Assembly (NCBI RefSeq): GCF_001677885.1
Contig: NZ_LOCQ01000061.1
Coordinates: 1 to 64,000 of the forward strand
DNA from: Janthinobacterium psychrotolerans
GTDB taxonomy: Bacteria; Pseudomonadota; Gammaproteobacteria; Burkholderiales; Burkholderiaceae_D
Direction: 5' to 3'
DNA: 64,000 nucleotides
The translations under genes were made by a program, and so were the position numbers. Below are positions 52,205 to 60,106 of the stretch, piece after piece (within the stretch, counting starts at the first letter, position 1; each line of letters begins with the position of its first letter). The notes beneath the pieces were generated by a model. It saw nothing but the letters and a program-made list of their open reading frames with translations, did not search any database and had not been told where the DNA came from.

Positions 52205-54352
52205 TTACTTGTAGGTCTTGCGCGGCGCTTTCGGACGCGGTGGCGCGGGCTTGCGCTCCGAGGTGCCGTCGTCCAGGGTGATGCGCAGCTGCTGGCCAGC
52301 TACCCATACCGATTTCAGGTGGTCGAGGATTTCCGGCGGCATGCCTTCCGGCAGGTCCAGCACGCTGTGCTTGTCAAAGATATCGATGCGGCCGATATGC
52401 TTGGCTTCCAGGTTCGCTTCGTTGGCGATGGCGCCGACGATATTGCTCGGCGTGACCAGGTGATCGCGGCCCACTTCGATGCGATACGCCGTGACTCCCG
52501 GACGTGGACGCTCTTTCTTCGGCGCACGTACAGGCGCATCGGCGGCCGGTGCTTCCGGCACATCCTTGAAGGCCGGCGCGGCCTTGGCGGCAAACGGCTT
52601 GCGCAGTGCGGCCGCTGGCGCCAGGTCAGGCGCATCGCCGTCGCGGCTGATGCGCAGCTGCTGGCCGGCAACCCACACGGTTTTCAGTTGATCCAGCAAT
52701 TCCTTCGGCATGCTGTCCGGCAGGTCCAGCACGCTGTAGTCGTCGTAGATTTCGATGCGGCCGATATTCTTCGAATCGATGCCCGCTTCGTTGGCGATGG
52801 CGCCGACGATATTGCCCGGTTTCACACCATGCTGATGGCCCACTTCGATGCGGAAGGTCTGCATGCCGGCGTCCGCCGGGCGTTGCACGCGTTCCTTTTT
52901 CGGGAAGGCCGGGCGTTCGCTGCGTTCGCCGCGTTCAAAACGGTCGCCGCGCTCAGGACGGTCGTTGCGTTCAAAACGCTCCGGGCGCGCCGGACGGTCA
53001 TCCTGCCAGGTCGCCTGTTCGCGCGCCTTGTTCTTGTCCAGCAGCAGCGGCGTATTGCCGCGAGCCATCTTCGCCAGGGCGGCGGCGATTTCGATGGCCG
53101 GGATATTCTGTTCGCGTTCGAAGTCTTCGATCAGCGACTGGAATTGTTCCAGTTCGCCCAGCGCCAGCGTTTCCGTGATCTGTTCCTTGAACTTGGCGAT
53201 ACGCACGTCGTTGACGGCCTGGATGGTCGGCAGTTCCAGCATGCCGATCGGCTGGCGGGTCGAGCGTTCGATGGCTTTGAGCAAGTTCTTTTCACGCGGG
53301 GTGATGAACAGGATCGCTTCGCCGCTGCGCCCGGCGCGGCCGGTGCGGCCGATACGATGGGTATAGCTTTCCGGATCGTGCGGCACGTCGTAGTTGACCA
53401 CATGGCTGATGCGCTCGACGTCCAGGCCGCGCGCGGCCACGTCGGTGGCGACCAGGATGTCGATCTTGCCGTCTTTCAGTTGCTGAATGGTGCGCTCGCG
53501 CTGCGCCTGCTGGATGTCGCCGTTGATGGCGGCGGCCGAGAAGCCGCGCGCCTGCAGCTTGCCGGCCAGCTCTTCCGTGCCCAGCTTGGTGCGGGCAAAG
53601 ATGATCATGCCGTCAAACACTTCCGCTTCCAGGATGCGGGTCAGCGCGTCGAGCTTGTGCATGCCCGACACCAGCCAGTAGCGCTGGCGAATATTGTCGG
53701 CCGTGCCGGTCTTGGCGGCCACCGTCACTTCGGCCGGATTGACCAGGTAGGTGGTGGCGATGCGCTTGATGACGGAAGGCATGGTGGCCGAGAACAGCGC
53801 CGTTTGATGGCCTTCCGGTGTTTCTTGCAAGATACGTTCGACGTCGTCGATAAAACCCATGCGCAGCATTTCATCGGCTTCGTCGAGCACCAGGGTTTTC
53901 AGCTTGGACAGGTCGAGCGAACCCTTGTCCAGGTGATCGATGACGCGGCCCGGCGTACCGACGACGACGTGCACGCCGCGGCGCAGCGCCGACAATTGCG
54001 GGCCGTAGCTTTGGCCGCCGTAGATCGGCAGCACGTGGAAACCCGGAATATGGGCAGCATAAACCTGGAACGCTTCGGCGACCTGGATCGCCAGTTCGCG
54101 TGTCGGGGCCAGGACCAGGGCTTGGGGTGAGCTTTGTTTCAGATCGATGCGCGACAGGATAGGCAGGGCAAAGGCGGCGGTTTTACCGGTACCTGTTTGC
54201 GCCTGGCCCAGCACGTCGCGGTTGGCGAGCAACAATGGAATCGTGGCCGCCTGGATAGGCGACGGTGTTTCGTAACCGACATCCTTGAGCGCGCGTATCA
54301 GCGGCTCGCTCAGGTTGAGATCGGAAAATAAGGAAATTGGTGTATCAGACAT
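52205..54352 (-). CDS. deaD: DEAD-box RNA helicase with two DbpA-type RNA-binding domains
   Basis: A 715-residue helicase. The RecA-like core shows the Q-motif, Walker A AQTGTGKT at 51-58, DEAD at 157-160, SAT, and HRIGRTGRAGR. A charged Arg/Asp/Glu linker with ERFERNDRPERG repeats follows, then two copies of the DbpA-type RNA-binding domain: one about 500-575 (RIEVGHQHGVKPGNIVGAI) and one about 630-705 (RIEVGRDHLVTPSNIVGAI). CsdA/DeaD helicases remodel RNA in ribosome assembly and cold adaptation. Two RNA-binding domains are unusual; one is the rule. The start at 54352 is chosen over one 11 residues upstream by family length. Confidence 0.95.
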   Translation of the reverse strand: MSDTPISLFSDLNLSEPLIRALKDVGYETPSPIQAATIPLLLANRDVLGQAQTGTGKTAAFALPILSRIDLKQSSPQALVLAPTRELAIQVAEAFQVYAAHIPGFHVLPIYGGQSYGPQLSALRRGVHVVVGTPGRVIDHLDKGSLDLSKLKTLVLDEADEMLRMGFIDDVERILQETPEGHQTALFSATMPSVIKRIATTYLVNPAEVTVAAKTGTADNIRQRYWLVSGMHKLDALTRILEAEVFDGMIIFARTKLGTEELAGKLQARGFSAAAINGDIQQAQRERTIQQLKDGKIDILVATDVAARGLDVERISHVVNYDVPHDPESYTHRIGRTGRAGRSGEAILFITPREKNLLKAIERSTRQPIGMLELPTIQAVNDVRIAKFKEQITETLALGELEQFQSLIEDFEREQNIPAIEIAAALAKMARGNTPLLLDKNKAREQATWQDDRPARPERFERNDRPERGDRFERGERSERPAFPKKERVQRPADAGMQTFRIEVGHQHGVKPGNIVGAIANEAGIDSKNIGRIEIYDDYSVLDLPDSMPKELLDQLKTVWVAGQQLRISRDGDAPDLAPAAALRKPFAAKAAPAFKDVPEAPAADAPVRAPKKERPRPGVTAYRIEVGRDHLVTPSNIVGAIANEANLEAKHIGRIDIFDKHSVLDLPEGMPPEILDHLKSVWVAGQQLRITLDDGTSERKPAPPRPKAPRKTYK

Positions 54353-54553
54353 GAAATCACTCACAAGTTCGCTCGAATCGCCCAATGCGAAAGAGTGTAT
54401 CTGCTAGTTTACTCTTTACTGGACCTGACCGGGTGGAACCGGGCTGCAGATCGCCAATTTTTGCCATTCAAAACGCAGAAAAATCGGCGATCCGCACGCA
54501 ATTGGTGCAAAAACCAAGCAATATTTCATGTTTTGCAATAGATCAGGCAATTG

Positions 54554-55450
54554 CTACAGATGCTCTGGAGCCAGTGTCGGCGCATCGGCCGCATGGCGCA
54601 GGAACTCCAGCAGGTCCGTGTTCAGTTGGTCCTTGTGGGTGGTCGCCAGGCCATGCGGCGCGCCCGGATAGACCAGCAGCCGGCTGCCGATGATGCTCTC
54701 GGCCGTGCGCCGCGCCGAGGCGGCGATCGGCACGATCTGGTCGTCGTCGCCGTGGATCACCAGGGTGGGAATGTCGAATTTCGCCAGGTCTTCGGTGAAA
54801 TCGGTTTCCGAAAACTGCTTGATGCACAGATAGGCGGCCGGCATGCCGGCTTGCATGCCCAGCCGCCAGAATGCGTCGCGCACGCCTTGCGACGGCTTCG
54901 CATCGGACCGGTTGTAGCCATAGAAGGCCTCGCTCAAATCCTGGAAAAACTGGCTGCGGTCGGCCTGCACGCCGCTGCGGATATCGTCAAACGCTGCGAT
55001 CGGCAAGCCCAATGGATTCTCCGGCGTTTGCAGCATCAGCGGCGGCACGGCGCCCACCAGTACCGCGCCGGACAAGCGCGCCGTGCCATGACGGCCGATA
55101 TAGCGCGCCACTTCGCCGCCGCCGGTGGAATGGCCGACCAGGGTGGCGCCCTGCAGGTCCAGCGCGTTGATCAGTTCGGCCAGGTCGTCGGCGTAGGTGT
55201 CCATGTCGTTGCCGTCGAATGGCTGGCTGGAGCGGCCGTGGCCGCGCCGGTCGTGGGCGATCACGCGGTAGCCGTTGGAGGCGAGGAAAAACATCTGGTC
55301 TTCCCAGGCGTCGGACGACAGCGGCCAGCCGTGGCTGAACACCACCGGCGCACCGCTGCCCCAATCCTTGTAGTAAATCGTCGTGCCATCTGGCATGCGC
55401 AAAGTGTTCCCCGCGACTGCCTGCTCGGTGGTGCTGCGTACGTCGATCAT
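54554..55450 (-). CDS. Alpha/beta hydrolase (non-heme chloroperoxidase/esterase type)
   Basis: A 298-residue alpha/beta hydrolase. The oxyanion part is [16 protein letters not shown] and the nucleophile Ser108 in VGHSTGGGE; the acid is in HGDDDQIVP and the His in [10 protein letters not shown]. This matches the cofactor-free haloperoxidase/arylesterase group, which hydrolyses esters and can form peracids. It is probably cytoplasmic. It is a single gene between the helicase and an M28 peptidase, with 165 bp before the latter's start. Confidence 0.92.
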   Translation of the reverse strand: MIDVRSTTEQAVAGNTLRMPDGTTIYYKDWGSGAPVVFSHGWPLSSDAWEDQMFFLASNGYRVIAHDRRGHGRSSQPFDGNDMDTYADDLAELINALDLQGATLVGHSTGGGEVARYIGRHGTARLSGAVLVGAVPPLMLQTPENPLGLPIAAFDDIRSGVQADRSQFFQDLSEAFYGYNRSDAKPSQGVRDAFWRLGMQAGMPAAYLCIKQFSETDFTEDLAKFDIPTLVIHGDDDQIVPIAASARRTAESIIGSRLLVYPGAPHGLATTHKDQLNTDLLEFLRHAADAPTLAPEHL

Positions 55451-55616
55451 GCCGGCCTCCTGCTTGCATGGCCTGCCGGTTGGCGGCCCTCATGGCCATT
55501 GTGACCCGATTCGGCTCAGGCACGCCGCGCTGTACGTTCAGGAAACATGGTCCGTAGAGTAAGATTGCTGTCGATACATCATCGTTGCAGCCAGTCTTGT
55601 CTATTTTGGAGTCCTC

Positions 55617-57248
55617 ATGCGTACCTCTCTTGCCCTCGCCGCCAGCCTTGCCCTGCTGGGCACGGCCGCCAGCGCCCAGAAACTGCCCGTGGTTGCCGAA
55701 GCGCCGCTGCGCGCCCACCTGGCTTTCCTGGCCGACGACCTGCTCGAAGGACGCGGCACCGGCCAGCGCGGCGGCGACCTGGCCGTGCGCTACCTGGAAA
55801 CCCAGGCGGCGCTGGCCGGCTTGCAGCCCTTGAAGGACGGCACTTATCGCCAGGGCCTGACAATCGTCGGCAGCAAGGCCTTGCCAGACAGCACGGTGAC
55901 CTTCAAGGCCGGCGGCAAGACCATCGCACCCAAGTTTGGCGAGGGCATCGTGTTTGGCGCGTCCAACGGGCAACAGAAAGTGGCCTTCGAGGCGCCCGTG
56001 GTGTTTGCCGGCTACGGCATCAAGGCCCCTGAGGAACAATGGGACGACTTCAAGGGCGTTGACCTGAAAGGCAAGCTGGTGATCATGATGGTCAACGATC
56101 CGCAGCCGACCGCGGCGGAACCGAAGCGTTTTGCCGGCAAGTCACTGACCTGGTATGGCCGCTGGGTCTACAAATACGAAGAAGCGCTGCGCCAGGGCGC
56201 GGCCGGCGTGCTGCTGATCCACACGACGGCGTCGGCCTCCTACCCGTGGTCGGTGCCGGCCAACGGTTTTGGCCATGAGCGTTTCAACCTGGCCGGCGCC
56301 GGCAATCCGATGGAAGGCTGGCTGCAGGAAGACACGGCGCGCGCCCTGTTCCAGCAAGCGGGCCAGGACCTGGACGCCCTGCGCGCCAAGGCCGAGACGC
56401 GCGAATTCCAGCCGGTGGCCCTGGACGCCACCGTCAATGTCAAGCTGAACAGCACCATCCGCGGCATCGAGCAATTCAATGTGGCCGGCAGCGTGCCCGG
56501 CAGCGATCCGAAACTGAAAGACGAGGCGGTGATTTATTCGGCGCACTGGGATCACCTGGGCAAGGATGACGACGGCAACGACCAGGGCGCCGCCGGCAGC
56601 GACCATATCTACAACGGCGCGATCGACAACGCCTCGGGCGCGGCGGCCTTGCTGGCGATGGCGCAAGTGGCCGTCAAGCAGCCGGCGCGCCGCACGCAGA
56701 TCTTCCTGTGGCCGGCCGGCGAGGAAACCGGCATGCTGGGCGCCAACGCCTGGGTGCGCGCACCGCTGTGGCCGCTGGCCAAGACCGCCGCCGACCTGAA
56801 TCTCGACAGCATGAATTTTGTCGGCAAGACGCATGACATCGGCGTGGCCGGCGCCGAGCGCAGCAGCCTGTATGCGAGCGCCGCCAAGGTGGCCAAACGC
56901 ATGGGCCTGCGCCTGGCGCCGGCCATCCCCGACCTGTCCGGCGCCTTTTACCGCGCCGACCATTTTGCGTTCGCCAAGGCCGGCATTCCCGCCTTCAACG
57001 TGGGCTCGGCCGTGTTTTCGGGCGATGGCTCGTTCGACTTCGTCAAGGACTCGAAAGCGTCAAGCGCGCGCCTGGTTGCGTTCAAGAAAGATTATCATCA
57101 GGTCACGGACGAATATCACCCGTCCTGGGATCTGTCGGGCATGGTGCAGCAGGCGCAGTTCACCCTGAACCTGGGCTATGAAGTGGCGAATGACAAGACC
57201 ATGCCGGCATGGAACAAGGACGAGGCGTTTGGCAAGGTCAAGCGCTAA
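55617..57248 (+). CDS. M28 family zinc aminopeptidase
   Basis: A 543-residue secreted peptidase with a signal peptide (MRTSLALAASLALLGTAASA). A PA (protease-associated) insert lies at about 120-240. The metal site is visible: His310 in SAHWDHLG, Asp337 in GAIDNASGAA, Glu369-Glu370 in PAGEETGMLG, and a His near the C-terminus. This is the PSMA/aminopeptidase type that removes N-terminal residues from peptides in the periplasm or outside. It is followed 34 bp later by the TerD-vWA gene, which has its own ribosome site. Confidence 0.93.
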   Translation: MRTSLALAASLALLGTAASAQKLPVVAEAPLRAHLAFLADDLLEGRGTGQRGGDLAVRYLETQAALAGLQPLKDGTYRQGLTIVGSKALPDSTVTFKAGGKTIAPKFGEGIVFGASNGQQKVAFEAPVVFAGYGIKAPEEQWDDFKGVDLKGKLVIMMVNDPQPTAAEPKRFAGKSLTWYGRWVYKYEEALRQGAAGVLLIHTTASASYPWSVPANGFGHERFNLAGAGNPMEGWLQEDTARALFQQAGQDLDALRAKAETREFQPVALDATVNVKLNSTIRGIEQFNVAGSVPGSDPKLKDEAVIYSAHWDHLGKDDDGNDQGAAGSDHIYNGAIDNASGAAALLAMAQVAVKQPARRTQIFLWPAGEETGMLGANAWVRAPLWPLAKTAADLNLDSMNFVGKTHDIGVAGAERSSLYASAAKVAKRMGLRLAPAIPDLSGAFYRADHFAFAKAGIPAFNVGSAVFSGDGSFDFVKDSKASSARLVAFKKDYHQVTDEYHPSWDLSGMVQQAQFTLNLGYEVANDKTMPAWNKDEAFGKVKR

Positions 57249-57282
57249 AAGCAAGCCCATCGATTATCTGACAAGGACCAGC

Positions 57283-58638
57283 ATGTCGTTACAAAAAGGC
57301 CAGAAACTCAAGCTCGACAGCGGCACTGTGGCGGCGGACCTCGCCGTGCGGTGTACCGTCAAGGCGCCCTTCCATATCGACGTCAGCTGTTTTGGCCTCG
57401 ACGCGAACGGCAAGTTGTCCGACGACGCCTATATGGTGTTCTACAACCAGGCCGCCTCGCCCAGGGAAGAGATCCGCCTGCTTGCCGACGTGCCCGACAG
57501 CCAGTTCATGCTCAGGCTGCCAGCGCTGCCGGCGCAGATCGACAAGCTGGTATTTGCGGCCGCCATCGACCCGGCGCACAGCCAGACCATGCGCGAGCTG
57601 GGCAGCCTGGAGTTTCGCCTGGGCGAACATGTGTTCGCCTTGAGCGGCGCTGATTTCAGCGGCGAAAAAGCCATCATGGTTGCCGAGCTCTACAGGAAAG
57701 ATGGCGACTGGCGCCTCGGCGTCAATGGCCAGGGTTTCAATGGCGGGCTCGACGCCCTGCTGGTGCACTTTGGCGGTGCGCTCGCGCCGGCCGCTGCCGC
57801 TACTGCGCCGGCGCCGGCACCAGCGCCAGCCAGGGTCTCGCTGGAAAAACGCTTCGAGCAAAAAGCGCCGCAACTGGTGTCACTGGCAAAAATCGCCGGT
57901 GTGTCCCTGGCCAAGAACAAGCTGGAGCGCGTGCGCGCCAAAGTGGCGTTTGTCATCGACGCGTCCGGTTCGATGAAACAGCAGTATGAACGCGGCCAGG
58001 TGCAGGAGGTGGTCAACCGCGTGTTTCCGCTGGGCGTGCATTTCGATGACGACGAAGCGCTGGAAACCTGGGCCTTTGGGAACAAGAGCAAGCAGTTGTC
58101 GAACGTCACCTTCGGCAATTTCAAGGACTATGTCACGCAAGAGGCGGGAGGCTGGTTTCAATGGATGATGGACGTGCAGTCAAACACCAATAATGAACCG
58201 GTGGTCATACGGCAGGTGATCGAGCACTTTTCCGGCCTGGCGCCGCCGGAAGCTGATGCTGACAATAAAGGCTTTTTCGGATTGAAAAAAGTATTTCCGA
58301 AAGGCTTTGCCCCAGCCATCACTGCCAGGGCGCCGGTATTCGTGCTGTTCATTTCAGACGGCGGCGTGTCGGAGAACAGCGAGATCCAGTTCCTGATACG
58401 CTGGGCCAGCACCTTGCCGATCTTCTGGCAGTTCATCGGCATCGGCGGCTCCGGTTATGGCGCTTTGGCCAAACTCGATGAACTGTCGAAACGCCATATC
58501 GACAACGCCAATTTCTTTGCCGTCGACGACTTGCGCCAGATCTCCGAAGCCGAACTGTACGACCGCATGATGAAAGAGTTCCCGATGTGGCTCAAGGAAG
58601 CGCGCGCCAGGAACATGATAGTCGACTACGAAGTGTAA
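57283..58638 (+). CDS. TerD domain fused to a von Willebrand A domain (TerF-like)
   Basis: A 451-residue cytoplasmic fusion. The TerD domain covers about 1-165 (SLQKGQKLKLD at the start and the calcium-loop-like FGLDANGKLSDDAYMVFYNQ). An Ala/Pro-rich linker (168-185) leads to a vWA domain with a full MIDAS motif, D226-A-S228-G-S230, and VLFISDGGVSENSEIQ. This is the TerF architecture of the tellurite/stress Ter system. No terA, terB, terC or terZ genes are nearby. AAGGACC precedes the start. It probably works with Ter-like partners elsewhere in the genome. Confidence 0.9.
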   Translation: MSLQKGQKLKLDSGTVAADLAVRCTVKAPFHIDVSCFGLDANGKLSDDAYMVFYNQAASPREEIRLLADVPDSQFMLRLPALPAQIDKLVFAAAIDPAHSQTMRELGSLEFRLGEHVFALSGADFSGEKAIMVAELYRKDGDWRLGVNGQGFNGGLDALLVHFGGALAPAAAATAPAPAPAPARVSLEKRFEQKAPQLVSLAKIAGVSLAKNKLERVRAKVAFVIDASGSMKQQYERGQVQEVVNRVFPLGVHFDDDEALETWAFGNKSKQLSNVTFGNFKDYVTQEAGGWFQWMMDVQSNTNNEPVVIRQVIEHFSGLAPPEADADNKGFFGLKKVFPKGFAPAITARAPVFVLFISDGGVSENSEIQFLIRWASTLPIFWQFIGIGGSGYGALAKLDELSKRHIDNANFFAVDDLRQISEAELYDRMMKEFPMWLKEARARNMIVDYEV

Positions 58639-58653
58639 GCGCGTCAGCGCGTA

Positions 58654-59070
58654 TCAAATCGCCATGATCCGTTTCAGGTCGACAAACGCCGTCTCATACA
58701 GGTGCTGGAAGGCGCCGACCATCACCTCTTCCACGCCTTCGGCGGCGTCGAACTGGCTGGCCCATTCGGCCACGCAGGAGGCGGCGCCAGGCTCGCCCGT
58801 CACGCGCAGGGTGGAACGGTAGTTTTTGACGGGAATCGGGCCCGAGACGATGGTGTAGCTGTAGCTTTTGTCCGCTTCGCTGAAGCTTTGCAGGCGCTCG
58901 GCGATGATGGCGCCGTCCGTGGTTTTCAGGCGGCGCACGCGGCCGCCCTGCTCCGGCAAGCTGGTCTTGATCGAGCTCGACCACTCCGCCAGCGAATGGA
59001 AGCCGCCGATAAAATCCCACACGCGTTCGGCGCTTGCCGCCAGTGTCACAGAAACAGTTACTTGGGCCAT
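58654..59070 (-). CDS. SRPBCC family protein
   Basis: A 138-residue START/Bet v1-like protein. The helix-grip fold is visible: VTLAASAERVWDFIGGFHSL at the start, SYTIVSGPIPVKNYRSTLRV in the middle, and a long C-terminal helix (EEVMVGAFQHLYETAFVDL). Such proteins bind hydrophobic small molecules; some are cyclases. No catalytic residue can be named. It converges with the TerD-vWA gene. The start at 59070 lies after a weak ribosome site. Confidence 0.85.
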   Translation of the reverse strand: MAQVTVSVTLAASAERVWDFIGGFHSLAEWSSSIKTSLPEQGGRVRRLKTTDGAIIAERLQSFSEADKSYSYTIVSGPIPVKNYRSTLRVTGEPGAASCVAEWASQFDAAEGVEEVMVGAFQHLYETAFVDLKRIMAI

Positions 59071-59177
59071 CTTTGATTCGGTTCCTCATCCAGGTTTGCC
59101 GGGCACGGCGCCCGGCCGGCCGGAATGCCCGGCACAGGCGCTATTTTAGCGCCCATGCCGCTTTGCTGCCGAGGTGG

Positions 59178-59879
59178 CTACAGATTTTCTGACAGGAAAA
59201 TGAGCGAATTGCCATGCGCCTGCACCGACGCGCGCTGATGGTAGCTGTCGCGGTAATTGCAGTTGAAACCGTGTTCGGCTTGCGGGTAGACATGGATTTC
59301 CACCTCTTCGCGGCCGTCGAAGCGTTCGGCGATGCTTTTCACGGCGTCAGCCGGGATATGGCTGTCGTTGCCGCCGAAATGCATCAGCAGCGGCACCTTG
59401 ATCTCGTCGGCCAGGTCCAGCTTGTTCTGGATGCCGCCGCCGTAATAGGCGATGGCGCTATCGACCAGGCCGGCCGCTGCCGTCTGGTAGGACAAACGTC
59501 CGCCGAAGCAGTAGCCGATGGAAGCGATCTTGCCGTCGACTTCAGGACGCGCGCGCAGGGCGGCGACGCTGGCGGTGATGTCGGCCACGGCGTGCGCGTT
59601 ATCGGTGGCCTGCATCAGTTCGACGGCGCGCTTCCAGCCAGCCTCGTCATAGCCCAGTTCGATGTGTGCGCCGTCGCGCCAGAACAGGTCGGGCACCAGC
59701 ACCACATAGCCGTCCAGCGCATATTGCTCGGCCACCGTGCGGATATGTTCGTTGACGCCAAAAATTTCCTGCAACAGCACGATGCCGGGGCCTTTGCCGA
59801 TATGCGGCACGGCCAGGTAGGCCTGGAAAGTGACGCCGTCGGCGCCGGCAATATCGATCCACTGCGTAGTGATGCTCAT
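59178..59879 (-). CDS. Dienelactone hydrolase family protein
   Basis: A 233-residue alpha/beta hydrolase of the dienelactone hydrolase type. The nucleophile is Cys124 in IGYCFGGRLS, the activating Glu is in LLQEIFGVN (about 38), and Asp and His follow in FGGNDSHIP and AEHGFNC. The classical enzyme opens dienelactone in chloroaromatic degradation; this one stands alone and its substrate is unknown. It is 225 bp downstream of the MshQ-like gene on the same strand, separated by a long palindrome. Confidence 0.92.
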   Translation of the reverse strand: MSITTQWIDIAGADGVTFQAYLAVPHIGKGPGIVLLQEIFGVNEHIRTVAEQYALDGYVVLVPDLFWRDGAHIELGYDEAGWKRAVELMQATDNAHAVADITASVAALRARPEVDGKIASIGYCFGGRLSYQTAAAGLVDSAIAYYGGGIQNKLDLADEIKVPLLMHFGGNDSHIPADAVKSIAERFDGREEVEIHVYPQAEHGFNCNYRDSYHQRASVQAHGNSLIFLSENL

Positions 59880-59984
59880 GAAGACTCCAGTTCTGTAAGG
59901 GGGAGGAAACAGAAAGGCATCTTACTGGTTTTTGCCGCTTCCTGCGTCCGCCCTGCCCCTGTCTTGTGACAGGCGACAATGCCG

Positions 59985-60106
59985 AAACGTCTGACAGAAC
60001 CGTCGCGAGCGGCAGCGATTTGTGGCCGAGAAGCACAACTGTGCTTGAGCACAGTGAGCATCGCAGGCCGCAAAGCGCGACGCGCAGCAGCTTATGTCAG
60101 ACGTTT
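59985..60106. repeat. 122-bp long imperfect palindrome
   Basis: Nested complementary arms: aaacgtctgaca (59985-59996) with 60095-60106, cgtcgcg (60001-60007) with 60076-60082, tttgtggcc (60019-60027) with 60066-60074 (one G-T pair), and a terminal hairpin aagcacaactgtgctt at 60031-60046. It begins at the 3' end of the MshQ-like gene and would fold into a long branched hairpin in RNA or a cruciform in DNA. It may terminate transcription or be a non-autonomous mobile element. Confidence 0.7.

Noticed and set aside
52139..54130. 663-codon plus-strand frame opposite the DEAD-box helicase
   Set aside because: All helicase motifs are on the minus strand; the plus frame is a codon-bias artefact.
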